Assembly (NCBI GenBank): GCA_029747015.1
Contig: JAKOGI010000357.1
Coordinates: 534,501-598,500, forward strand
Length of the DNA: 64,000 nucleotides
From: Carnegiea gigantea
Lineage: Eukaryota > Streptophyta > Magnoliopsida > Caryophyllales > Cactaceae
Direction: 5' to 3'
Positions within the stretch are counted from its first letter, which is position 1, and each line of letters starts with the position of its first letter. Below are positions 1-10,740 of the stretch, piece after piece. A program made the position numbers and the translations under genes. The notes beneath the pieces were generated by a model. The model was not told the DNA's origin and made no database searches. It was given only the letters and a program-made list of their open reading frames with translations.

Positions 1-222
1 TGAGGCCTTTGGGTGATTGTCGTTGCTCTCACCTTGCCTTTTCTAGGTTTTAACTGCTCCTTTTCCTTGAACATCTTGAAATTACCTTCAAAAAATCAAA
101 AAAAGGGATTAAAATAAGGCAACGACATTAGAAGAGGCATTATATGGTCAACTCCCTCCAAATCAAAGGAGCATTAGGGAAAATGAACCAAAAAGGGGAT
201 GTGAACTTAGCCAAAATTAGGG
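1..222. other. Unassigned sequence at window start
   Basis: No open frame or recognisable motif. The similarity that links this end of the window to the B-family LTR at 22006-23363 begins near 223; upstream of that I could not align the two. It may be flanking DNA, a truncation point, or an LTR segment too diverged to see. Confidence 0.4.
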
Positions 223-702
223 TTTATCAGTGAGAAAATGGGTCGTGGAGAAAACAAAGCATGAAAGGCCCATCTGGGAGAAATGGGGCAATGCAAATGG
301 GCTGCGAAGAAGGACACAGAGTAGGCCCGAGAAGGAGGGGAAGAAAGCTAGGATTGTGGGCTCCGGTTCTGGAGCAGAGACTTAGCCGAAAACACTAGCT
401 TGCAATAGAGAGGAAGTGGGAAGGACAAAGAGGAAGGCTGGGTGTGGATTGGGCTAGCTATTTGGGCTGCGTGCTTTGCCTGGTGTGGGTTAAGCCTATC
501 GGAGGCTCTTCTCTTACTTTTCTTTGGACCAATTATTTTTCTTCAAATTTTTTTCTTATTTTTAAGAAATTTATTAATTCACCAAATTTTTCTAATTCCT
601 ACAAAATAAACAAAAGTGTATTAAAATCCTAATTAAATCATTTATTTGGAGCAAATATTAGATAATAAAAGGGTATAAAATGATATAATTTCAAGTTGAA
701 CA
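223..702 (-). repeat. Element B1, 3' LTR (partial)
   Basis: This stretch aligns with 22880-23363, for example GAGAAAATGGG, GGAGGGGAAGAAAGCT and the AT-rich end GTTGAACA. The element lies on the minus strand, so this is its 3' LTR. The right edge (CA at 701-702) is the sense start TGTTCAAC of the LTR and abuts a reverse-complement polypurine tract. The far part of the LTR is missing or unrecognisable before 223, so no target-site duplication can be tested. Confidence 0.65.
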
Positions 703-741
703 AATACCCCCACATCTAAAATTTGCTTGTCCTCGAGTAAA
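703..741 (-). promoter_or_regulatory. Element B1 polypurine tract and upstream motif
   Basis: On the minus strand the sequence reads CTCGAGGACAAGC, then GATGTGGGGGTA immediately before the LTR start. This is the plus-strand primer of reverse transcription. The same arrangement, GAGGACAAG followed by a G-rich run, occurs at the matching place in B2 (23364-23403) and in element A (12511-12546), which places A and B in related Gypsy groups. Confidence 0.6.
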
Positions 742-2526
742 ATGAAACTAAAAATCCTTGAAAAATAAAACAAAATCCTAACTCACTTCGATAGGAACCA
801 TAGTTGCATTTAACGTATGCAACAAGCCCTTTGAATTCCTTCGTTACCCCTAGTAGATGATTTCATGAGGGTTTAAAGAAGATATACCCACAAAATCTAA
901 AAGAAAAAGAAAATAGAAAATCTTTTTATTTTGGTTTATCAAAAACTCACACATACAACACTAGGGAAAAATACACACACGTTCGAATCAACTGTATCAC
1001 TTAAGTAACCAAAGCATTAGATCGTGTTTAAACACAGCATACACATCAAGAAACTTGCAGCCCCTACTGATGACATCTGAACACAATCTTTAACCACACT
1101 AAGAAATTATGTGCAACCCCAACTGGTAGAACCTCACTTTAGGCACATGTAGAGCACTCTCACTGATGTGTTTAAGATTCCACATACAACGTTCACTCAC
1201 TTCATCTTCCAATCAAAAAACTTACCCTAGGATTGCTAAGATTCTCATTTGTGCACCACTCAAATCCACATTGCAGTATGATAATAAAGAGGTCTTTTAA
1301 GAGTGTAATGGAGTTAAAGGTTAGGGGAGGAAAAATCGATTTGGGAAATGAGGAGCTAAAAGCCAAGTGACTTAAGAGCAATCAACACTTCCAACAACTG
1401 TAACAATCGCTCTTCCAAAACAAAATAAGAACACATCACACCAAAAGCAACGATTAGAAATGAATATATACAATGACATTGCACTTATGCCAAGCACTCT
1501 TATTTACAGACGTTTTTTCTTCTCTTCATCTTTCTCTAAGATTTTTTTCAACTTTTTTCTCGTTGTTTTTTCTTTTTTTCCTTTTCTTTTCTATTTTTTA
1601 GAAAATGAACAAGTGGCATGCGTGAAAATAATGCAACTCAATGTCTAAATGCTTGTAATGATACACCCCTTCATATAACCAAGGTGGACTGCCAATTACA
1701 TAAAATACCCATAAGCTACCTACCAGATGTTGAGGTGTGGCTTCATTAGTCTTGGCTCAGGTATAGGAAATGTGTTTAGGCGAAGGGTTAAAATGAAAGG
1801 TTTGCAACAAAATGGTCAAGGCTCAAAGGGCTAATAGCAAAGGGTGAAACATTAAAAATAGGGTGGCAATTTGGCTAATATTACTTAAACAAACAAATGA
1901 ATACCTCTATCATATTATCATAATGCATATGCTAAATATGGTTTGAATAGAATTAACACGCGCTCTAGAGATGTAATCATGGAAGACACATACATGACAG
2001 AAAATTGTTAGACTAAAAATGATGAATTAGTCTTTAAGGCACAAAGCCTGATGGATTAATCTACCAATGTCAAGCTTGCTTCAAAACTGTTGAGGGTTCG
2101 CATTGTATACAAACATCACACTTAAGACTATGTTCTATCATGCACAGCACTTCTATATACAACCTATTACTAAGGTATAAGCACACATGGTTAATCAAGA
2201 TGGCACACAGACTACACAAGACAAAACAAAAATCATTTGAATTTTTAGAATTCTTCAATTTATTTCATTTCCTTTTCTTTGAAACATAGTTTCCCCACCC
2301 CTCACACCTAAATCACATAATGTCCTCATTGGAAGTGGAAGGAAACCTTAAAACTAAATAAAGAAACAAATGTACAAATAGAAAAGTAAGACTCAAAAAG
2401 AAAGACACATGACAAGACTCTCAACCTCAAAAAGAAAATAATAAAAATAAAATAAAGCAACAATATATACAAAAGAAAACAAACTAAAAAGCGAAATAGA
2501 GAGGAATGAGTATATACCAAGTCAGG

Positions 2527-3500
2527 TGTTGTGTTGTAATATCCACAAGTACGCAATTTATCGTTGCAGCAATTGCAGGTGCCGTCGTCGCGGTTAAGTT
2601 GTGAAATTCAATGAACTTGTAATTTAATCAAATTGAGAGTAAACAATGGGTAATGAACTAACATTCGCTAAGCTGAACTGACACTAATGCAAGAGTCAAA
2701 ACTAAACCATCTATAAATTTTCTACGTTTTCATGATAGACTTAGTTCGTATTTCGAAAGCAGCAACCACAAGCTCAAACAATACCATAAATTCGAAACCA
2801 ATAAAGAAACATGTTCTAGCGAACCCATAAGAGCACTCATATTAAATCGGATTAAGTTGAAGAACTATGGGACTCGAACAAAATGAAACCATGACCCAGT
2901 CTACCAAGCTCAGTTAATGGCGGAGCTCAAAATCAAAACAGGGTAGTAGTAATCCAATTGAACAAGGAATTAGAATCTAATAGCCTTTAATCTCAGAATT
3001 CAACACTAACTCCAATCAAACAAAGAAATCAAATCTCAAATTACACCAATTTTTCTTAGACTATAATCTTGAAGCTAGGAAAACGACGACAACAAAAAAC
3101 AAAGTGAAGAGTTTGAAAAAACCTAGCACCCCCTACTCTCTCTCTCTCTCGTCATCTACTTCTAGTGCCTATTTACCTATTGTTCATTAACATCATTAAA
3201 CCCTCATTAATACTAAACTTGCAACTTCCCAATTGATGAGGAGTCATAATGATAATATTGGGGTATTGGATGTTGGGATTAATAGAAATGATAAATGTGA
3301 GGGATGATAGGAATTAAAAGGGGCAAAGGAATGTTACAAGGGTCAAAGGAGTAGAGGAGATCGATTAGCCCTCGGATTTTTTTTCCTTCTAGTTTTTTCT
3401 GTGTGACGAGACAGAAGGAGCAGAAAGTCTGGATTTGGGAGTCACGAGCATAGTTTGTGTCTTCATTAGCAAGGGTGAGTGAGAGGTGGGCCTGAGATCT
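2527..3500 (-). repeat. LTR-like insertion in B1
   Basis: B2 runs directly from the block matching 2300-2525 to the block matching 3510-3690, so this stretch is extra in B1. Its left end resembles the PBS-side edge of the B LTR: AAGTACGCAATTTATCGTTG here against AAGCATACAGTTTATCATCG at 22018. A later piece also matches (AATTGATGAGGAGTCATAATGATAAT against the B-LTR block near 22509). It could be a solo LTR of a related family. The edges are fuzzy and I found no target-site duplication. Confidence 0.35.
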
Positions 3501-4560
3501 GTCCCACTCCATTTCAAGCTGAAAATTGTTACACAAATCAAAACCCTTTAACATACGTAGCATCTTATCAAACATGCTAGAATCACTCTCAATGACATAG
3601 AAATAGTAGAAACAAGAGACTTGGAGCCAAAAAGAGTACACCCACCATGTCAATGCGACACTGTTGAGGGTCCGCTTCAACTTGTCAAATTATTGGGCCT
3701 AAATATCAAATAAAGAGATATGCTCAAACTTAGCCAGCAATTAGGTCATCAGCCTAGAAATTTTATCATCATGAATGAACTGCCTAGGCACAACAGTGGG
3801 TCCTAAATCTATAAGTCTTTTAATATCCAAATGTGTAAGAGTCTAGTCTAAATCAAAATTCTCAGTGGCAATGGTCTCAGACTTGATAAATTCAAACCTG
3901 TAAGATTCATAATGGAGGTCCGTTATTATAGGATTAAAAGGAAAGAATTCATATTCAACACAGATGGCCACATCCAAACCCTCATTGGCATCAAACCCAC
4001 ATGAAAAAGATTCGTATAGTGAAGATATCATCATCATATTCCAAATTTAGTGGGCTCAACTTCCTCCTCACTTGACTCCTGTAAAAAAATTTCCTCTGAC
4101 TCATCTATATCATGATGCGCAACCTCAGTTATAATGCTCAGATCTTACTCACCAACACTCTTAAGGTCTTCACCCACCTCAAACTCAACAGATTGGGTAA
4201 ATGAGGTAGGTGGGATGAAAAAAACTAGAACATCCTTAGTGATGTCCTTAGGTGAGCTAAGTTTAGGTGCAAGATGAGGTAATAGAGACATAAGAAGATC
4301 ATCCTCTCGTTTTAGGCTAGGAAAAGGCATAACATCAAGCAAATTAGACCTAGATTGATAAGAGGGTTCAAAATCATCATAAACACCAACCTCAAGTCTA
4401 GGAGATCTAACTAGTGTCAGGCTCATGCAAATTATAATCCTCCCTACTATGACTAATACAATAAGAATATTCAGCAATTCTCTCTTTCATAATCTCCACC
4501 ATTTTATCAGTCATTTCATCTATTGTATTTTCAACTCATGCACTTATGGCACCAACATAA
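3279..4560 (-). pseudogene. Element B1 gag-like ORF remnants
   Basis: Broken minus-strand frames match the cleaner B2 ORF at 26711-27211. Shared stretches include the acidic segment with DIDES-like text, the NEGLDV piece and the closing FDKLKR motif (residues 1-5 of 3279-3680 are MKRTL, the continuation of the same motif). Upstream in the sense direction, 4561-4640 encodes a CCHC-like motif (Y-C-D-S-S-D-H-N-V-Y-N-C) that lacks its first cysteine. The family resembles the gag-like hypothetical proteins common in plant non-autonomous Gypsy elements. Stops and frameshifts make it non-functional. Confidence 0.5.
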
Positions 4561-4715
4561 TCACGATAAGGGCAGTTGTAAACATTATGATCTGAAGAAT
4601 CACAATAATTGAACAAAACAGGGAGTGCATAAAAGTAAGATTGATGATCATAAGAGTCTGAAAGGTCTACTTGGTGGTGATGATTAACGTGAAAAATACA
4701 CTCCCCATGAGTAGG

Positions 4716-5997
4716 TGATAAGTGCTTAATGTGTACATTATTTTAAGGCTATTTTGCTTCATTTTTAGGAGAATTATGTGCTTAATGTTATTATTTACAC
4801 TCCTACTTTCAATTTTTGCTTGGGCATAGTTGTTTGATGTGTTTGTAGAATTTTAAGTCTTTTTATCCAACATTTGACCATAAATAGGTGTATTTTGACC
4901 TCCCCATGGACACTTATTAGTTGCTACACCCGTGGAGCAAGAAAAGAGCAGAAATTTGGTTCCAGCACAGATCATGGTTGGACCGTAGTGCTTGCCACGG
5001 ACTGTGGTGAGCCTGTAGCTGTTGCCTCTTCATCTTCCTTCGACTGTGTGGCTGAAATCAACCGAGCTCTCCTATAAATAGCCTTGTTTTTCAGTAGTAG
5101 AAAGGATCCCTTGAGAAATCCTAGAGTAATACAAAAGCTTAGATTAGTGTTTTAGTTTTCTTTATTTCTTAAATTTTGCTGTTTTCTTGTTTGATTTTTA
5201 GTTTTGGTGAGAAACCTTGAGTGTATGTGTTTGGTTTTTGAGGCATTTCGAAACCCTTGGTTGAAGGCCATCTCAGTCAAGCCCTTCTCTAAGATTTTGC
5301 GAGATTGTTGGTTAGTTTTGTATATTTCTTAATCATGTCCGAGTAGTTTTCTTTTTGTCTAGGGATTTAGTAGTTTATGTAAGTGTTGTTGAATCATGTT
5401 TTAATTTAAGGAATTGTTCTTATTTTTATGATTGGTTTGATCTCATTCTGTCAAGTATTTGATAGGTTGTGAGTAGATTTTTGGCCAAAATTTGCTTGCT
5501 TACTTCAAACACACGAATGAAAAACTGATAGGTGACATTTGGTTGTTGGACTACTTGATTAGATCTAGCATTGAGCCATCTCGAAAGAGAGATTTGCATG
5601 TTTGGAGGACTAGAAAATAATCAAATATATTTGGATTAAGGCAAATTAGTTTGAAAGAACGACTTTTGCTTAGTTTAGGAAAATTTGATTGATTTCAAAA
5701 GAATGGATCAAATTTCTTGATAGATTGTAATTCCTCGAGATTAACTGATTAGATAAAAGCACATGTTATTCATTTTGATCCAATACTTTTTCATGACTAC
5801 GAGAATTCCTAGACATATTTCCTCTTTGATTGATTCAAAATAGTGAATTAGAAGTTGTTAAATCGAACCCCTTTGAATTAGAATTTTACTTAGCACATTC
5901 TGACGGACAAGATTCAGTAAGTTTCATTAGTCCCTAAGGAACGATATCTTTATCTATACTACGACTACTCGTGCGCTTGCGGTGTTAGTCTCAATTA
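4716..5997 (+). repeat. Element A 5' LTR
   Basis: Direct repeat of 12547-13820. A TATA box (TATAAATA, 5073-5080) is conserved in the 3' copy, giving a U3 of about 350 bases. Just upstream of it lies a GC-rich stretch with CCACGGACTGTGG-like dyads (about 4960-5015). The LTR ends CTCAATTA, followed by the six-base spacer AGTTTT and the primer site. Confidence 0.85.
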
Positions 5998-6003
5998 AGT
6001 TTT

Positions 6004-6021
6004 TAGCGTCGTTGCCGGGGA
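6004..6021 (+). promoter_or_regulatory. Element A primer-binding site (tRNA-Asp type)
   Basis: TAGCGTCGTTGCCGGGGA matches the plant consensus TGGCGCCGTTGCCGGGGA at 16 of 18 positions. Both mismatches are G-to-A or C-to-T changes, as expected from decay of methylated cytosines. This primer site is typical of Athila/Tat-type Gypsy elements. Confidence 0.85.
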
Positions 6022-6474
6022 CTAAATTGTTAACTATTCAGATAGTCTTATAAAAGTGACTAAGTATTTTATTGTCTTTTATTGTTATTTTCTTTTCTTG
6101 TTTAATTGCCCTAGTAGTGTTGGTGATAGTGCTTACAGGAATTTTTCCTGTTTATATGAAGTCCGACCTTGTACGAACTTGAATATGACATTGAGAGAAC
6201 TTTTCGCTTAAGGAGGAAAAAGCAAAGGATTGATGAGCAAAGGCGCAAGGCAAGAAGGAATTCAAACATGGCAGGAGAAGGAGGTGACCAAAGAAGGACT
6301 CTTCGAGATTTCATTACCCCTGGAGTGTAAGGAATCGCCTTAAGCATTACTCACCCCGTTGTAGATGCCAATAATTTCGAGCTCAAACCAGCACTCATTT
6401 CCATAGTGTAGCAATCCTAGTTCTTCGAAACTCCTTTAGAAGACCCGAATCTACATCTCTCGGTCTTTTTAGAG

Positions 6475-6930
6475 GTGTGCGACACATTGAAGCTCAATGG
6501 AGTCTCCAGTGATGCGATTCGCCTGCGCTTATTTCCTTTCTCATTGAGGGATAAGGTAAGGGCTTGGTTGCACTCCTTGCCATCTGGATGCATTACCACC
6601 TGGGATAAGTTGATAAGAGCATTCCTCACAAAGTTTTTCCCTCCAAGTAAAACAGTAAGCCTAAGGAATCAAATCACCAACTTCATGCAAAAAGGTGATA
6701 AGACACTCTATAAAGCTTGGAAATGTTTTAAAGATCTGCTGCGTTTGTGCCCCCATCATGGTCATTGGCGTTGGATGATTATCCAAGCCTTTTATAATGG
6801 TACGACCCAGTCTATGAGGTCCACTATTAATGCGGCGGTAGGAGGAAGTCTGATGAGCAAGACTGAGGATAAAGCCTATAATCTGATCAAGGAGATGGCA
6901 CTAAACAACTTTCAATGGTCTATTGAATGA
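6475..6930 (+). pseudogene. gag: Element A gag, capsid-like domain
   Basis: The frame encodes a retrotransposon gag domain with the typical plant Athila text: LRLFPFSLRDKVRAWLHSLP near residues 19-38, then GCITTWDKL and FFPPSK, and further on the CPHHG and AYNLIKEMA motifs. Gag assembles the virus-like particle that holds the RNA. The frame opens at an internal methionine; the true N-terminus lies further upstream (about 6200-6470) in broken frame. The zinc knuckle follows in a separate frame at 7024-7329, so the polyprotein is interrupted. Confidence 0.7.
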
Positions 6931-7023
6931 GGCCAAACCAAGCGGGTTGGAGGTAAGCTTGAAGTTGATGTAATTACTTTACTGTATGTTAAAGTACATG
7001 CCATGACTCAAAGACTAGACTGA

Positions 7024-7329
7024 ATGAATGTTAATGCTGTGAACTCTAGTATCCCTTCTCATTGTGAAATTTGTGGTTCTGTTCAGCATGTGAGTTTGAA
7101 CTGTCAAGTTGGGAGTCCTTTTTCCCAAGATCCTAGTAAAGTTAATTATGTTCAAAAATTCTACCCAGGATCGACCAATGACCCTTACTCTAATGCATAT
7201 AATTCGGATTGGAAGAATCATCCAAATTTTTCTTGTAGGTCTAACCCAAACCCATCAAATGTCCCACCTATGAGTGCTAGACCACCCCTTGGTTTTCAAA
7301 GACTCCTATTCCCTTGTCAAATGCCCTAA
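7024..7329 (+). pseudogene. gag: Element A gag zinc-knuckle segment
   Basis: Residues 18-31 read C-E-I-C-G-S-V-Q-H-V-S-L-N-C, a CX2CX4HX4C nucleic-acid binding knuckle, followed by a Pro/Asn/Ser-rich tail. It is the nucleocapsid part of gag, separated from the capsid-like domain by about 90 bases with stops. All four metal ligands are intact. Confidence 0.65.
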
Positions 7330-7419
7330 AAGTCTAATTTAGAGGCGATGATGGAAAGTATGCTTATGGCACAACAAAAATAAGATGAATATATTAAGCA
7401 ACTAGCCTCAAAGGTTGAT

Positions 7420-8449
7420 GTGCTTATAACTCATAATAGCATGGTAGAAGCTCAAATAGCCCAAAACGCTAGTTTCTCATCTACATCTCCAGACAGACTT
7501 CCTAGCAAGCCCAAACCTAATCCTTGTGAGCATTGTAACTATGTTACCATGAGGGAAGAAGAAGAGGACTTAACTGACTCTGAGGATATACTAATGGAAG
7601 AAGGTAGGGAAATAATCATGGCTGGAAATAAGGAGAAAAATAATGATGGTAAGATTGTCACATTCAAAGAGAATGACACTGTTGAGATTCTCACCATTTT
7701 TTCCTCTAAGCTCCCTGACTTAGGAAGCTTTTCTAACCTTTGCATGATAGGAAAGGTAGAAATTGAGAGAGGTCTATGCTATCTAGGTCCTAGTATTAGC
7801 ATAATACCCTATTCTTTGTTTCATAAGCTGTACCTAGGACCATTACTAGCCACGCCTTTTTCATTATAGTTGGTTGATGGTTCTATGACATTCAAAGAGA
7901 ATCCCCAACATTTTTTCCTTTAGGCTTCCTGACCCAAGTAGTTTCTCTAACCCTTACGTTGTAGGAAAGGTAGAAATTAAGAGAGGTCTATGCTATCTAG
8001 GTGCTAGTGTCAGCATAATGCCCTATTCTTTATTTCATAAGCTGTACCTAGGACCATTACTAGCCACACCTTTTTTAATACAGTTGGTTGATGGTTCTGC
8101 GATGCAACCTATAGGTAGATTGGATAATGTGCTAGTTAATATAGGAGAGATTTGTGTATTGGAGGACTTCATTATAGTTGATATGCCTGAAACCAACGAT
8201 GATCAAATTATCTTAGGTCGGCCTATTTTGGTGACAACTGGTTGCCACATTAATGTAAGGGAGGGTCATGTATCTTTTGAGGTAGAGAGGCACTTTGCCG
8301 TGTTTAGTCATAGAAAGGAGGATGTGGTTTCTCCTCATTCTTCTATATTGGATGCATTACCCCTTTCTCCTAAAATTGATATAGAGTATGTCTTAAATTA
8401 TGAAGATCCTCCTGATTCTGACCGAATTTCTTATGAGGACCCTGACTAA
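7420..8449 (+). pseudogene. Element A aspartic protease with 228-bp tandem duplication
   Basis: The second part (8018-8449) carries the retropepsin pattern of Athila elements: LGASVSIMPYSLFHKL, then DDQIILGRP about 60 residues later. The residue before LGAS, normally the catalytic Asp, is Tyr (CYLGAS). A near-copy lies just upstream (7785-7869, CYLGPSISIIPYSLFHKL). The two repeats start with CATTCAAAGAGAA at 7661 and 7889, an offset of 228 bp (76 codons). Both copies carry the Tyr, so the change probably came before the duplication. An in-frame stop (7867) and shifts separate the copies. The protease would have cut the gag-pol polyprotein; this one should be inactive. Confidence 0.7.
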
Positions 8450-9460
8450 GGGTGTGTTAAGGTGGAGTTTGCTACTCCTATGCCACCTAACAAGCCCGAG
8501 GTTGAGGCCCCTGTTCCTAATGAGTCTTCCATGAGTGATTATTGTAGGTTTGCACAAACTATTATCTCTATACCCCCTATGGAAGGTTTTGATGCAAATT
8601 TTGATGTAGGGGTTGAATAAGTTGATGGTAGCCTGTCTGAAGGGCCATAAGAGCTACTTATTTTGTATACAGATAGTGCATAATGGCACCAAGTTATGAA
8701 GATGAAGGACCTGCAGCCTGAACTTTTAAGATGGGACCTTCGAGTGAAGAAATTTGAGTTTGTGGTCTAGGACAAAAGTCAATGTCAATACTCTATCTGA
8801 TCCAGACCATGCATAGAATAGGGGCCAAGCTCTTGACCTTAAAAGAGGGCTTCTTGGGAGGCAACCCAAGTTCTTTTCCTTTTTCTTTCCTTAGCTTTTA
8901 TTTTTACTATTTTTGTAATTTGTGATGAAACAAAAAAGAGAGAGAGAAAACAAACATAATAAAATTTGAATAAAATATTGGCACCACGACCAGTATCCCT
9001 AGAAATATGACCTTAGGTTGCCAACCTAGAAAAAGAAAAAAAATAGTGGACCAGCAGACACCACGGTAGAGGCCACGATCGATGGTGGACCGCTATGGCC
9101 CGCAGTCTAGGTTTTTGACTACGGTGCCCTTTCCTGACCCTCACTTCTTCTTCAACCTCTCGACATACTCTCTCTTTTCCTCTATTTTCTCTCTCTAAAC
9201 TCTCTATGACTCACGCCTCTAATCTTCTCTCATTTCTTCACCATTTTCAATCATTTTCACACTGAATCATTTCCTTTCACTCAATCTTCCATCTTTCTTT
9301 GTAAATTCCCTCTCTTTCTCCTTCATATTCATCTCATCTTCACTCCTACACCATACCCATCCTTTTCTCTCTCTTATTCTTCATATTTTTACTTAATTTC
9401 TTTAATTTTCTAGGTTTTAGTTCTTATTTTTGGTTTTAGTTTTGTTGTTGGTTAGAATTT
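8450..9460 (+). other. Element A: residual pol tail and spacer
   Basis: A short stretch near 8685-8780 can be read with stops as R-W-D-L-R-V-K-K-F-E-F-V-V then D-K-S-Q, which faintly resembles the end of RNase H in Gypsy pol. The sequence CTTGGGAGGCAACCCAAG (8850-8867) is a dyad seen at this spot in Athila-type elements. A GC-rich dyad stretch (about 9050-9115) contains CCACGG and CACGATCGATGG. The rest is pyrimidine-rich. RT and integrase are absent. Confidence 0.4.
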
Positions 9461-10740
9461 GCAACCATAGCACCAAAACAAGAGACAAAGGAGCACTAAG
9501 GAGGTTGGTTCTTCAAGTCAAGCACCATCTCAACCTAAAAGAACATCTTGAACCGCGCATACTAGAGGTAACATTCCTTACCTTGGTTTAACGCATCCCG
9601 ATCATGTTGTTAGGTACAATTGTTTGAATGAACGTATGGTTGTAGCAATTAGATATTATGATGAGGATTTTGTTTGCCCGATTGGGAATGTTATATGATA
9701 TTAGATGATTGTTTGCAAGATATGGTATGGGACACTTTTTAGAGCTCAAAGAGCATACATATAGGGACCTGAACCTAGAATTACTTAGTGCACTCCATGT
9801 CGAGGTCACTAGAGGGCCTCAATGTCAAGTCGGATATATATCGTTTTATTTGTAGGGTCAATTGTATTTTCAGTTTTCCACCTAACATGGATTTATCAAG
9901 TCCTCCGCGAGTTCAACTCGAATGCGTTTTGGGGTGAACTTTCAGGGAGTGTTAGGAACAGTACCAGTTCATCAAAGTGCACATATCAGGAACCCCTACA
10001 TTAGAGTAGCCCATCATATTTTGGCTTGTTCTCTATTTGCTGGGGACGATAGTCTGAATGTCCTGAGAATTTCTGAGTTGTACTTTTTATCCTGTATGCT
10101 TGATAGTGATAAGCTTGATCCAGGTTCATTTTTAGCTAGATAACTACATAGTGCTGCTGTTAGCACTAAAGGCAGGATAGTCATTGGTGGAATTGTAACT
10201 ACTATTGCTAGATTCTTGGGAGTTGGGCCCAACCATGATGATACAGTTTCTGAGTCTAAGCGGCTTGATCAAGCTGCTTTTGAGATTATGAACTTTTGTA
10301 CCGTTGAGGATGGCCGTTTATGTTGGATTTACCCCAGGGACCGGCTTTTGCCGCTTCCCAATGTTGATCGGACCACTTTACTTTACTGAGGTAACCTTTA
10401 TTAGGTACCTGGTGATAAGGAGGTTGTTCGACCCGCACCCCATCATCCAACCCCTCACCCTAGTCAAACCGGACCTAGTTCTTCCTCTCAATCACCCCCT
10501 TCTGACTATTCTGATATTCAAGACATCCTTAGATCCATTCAAGATGAGCAAGTTTCGCTCCAAGCGTTTGTTGCTTCTGAGACCGCTGCTCTTTAGGACT
10601 TTGTCTAAGAGCGCCACAATGAGCTCCGTGGGTTGCTTGCTTTCTAGACATAATATTTCTAAGACTATAGGGCATGTCTAGAGGCCTGGTGAGATTGGCA
10701 TATCTCCTATGGCCAACCACCCCATCCTCCACCACCACCC
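9461..10740 (+). pseudogene. Element A ORF-1-like (ATHILA family) remnant
   Basis: Pieces in several frames resemble the ORF found downstream of pol in Athila elements. Visible in order: a FWGELSGSV-like piece (9934-9966), RNPYIRVAHHILACSLFAGD (9989-10048), ELYFL then CMLDSDKLDPGSFLA (10076-10140), and a glycine-rich IVIGGIVTTIARFLG piece (10180-10220). The domain's biochemical role is unknown; in some elements it sits where an env-like gene is found. Stops and shifts (for example TAA after 10140) show it is dead. Assignment rests on recalled family pattern. Confidence 0.5.

Larger units (their letters stand above)
703..4715 (-). mobile_element. Element B1 internal region, distal part (non-autonomous LTR element)
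   Basis: Minus-strand internal region of a pol-less LTR element. It parallels B2 (23364-27800) through its length: the same non-coding block near the PPT, then the ORF remnants. It ends at 4715 where element A is inserted, continues for 30 bp at 13821-13850, and resumes after element C at 20733 (the first five bases there are C's duplicated target site). No reverse transcriptase, integrase or RNase H motif is visible, so the element would need proteins from another element. Relative to B2 it has an extra ~950-bp block near 2530-3500. Confidence 0.65.

Noticed and set aside
444..632. 62-codon plus-strand frame in the first kilobase
   Set aside because: It lies in the antisense of the B LTR, is low in information and has no motif.
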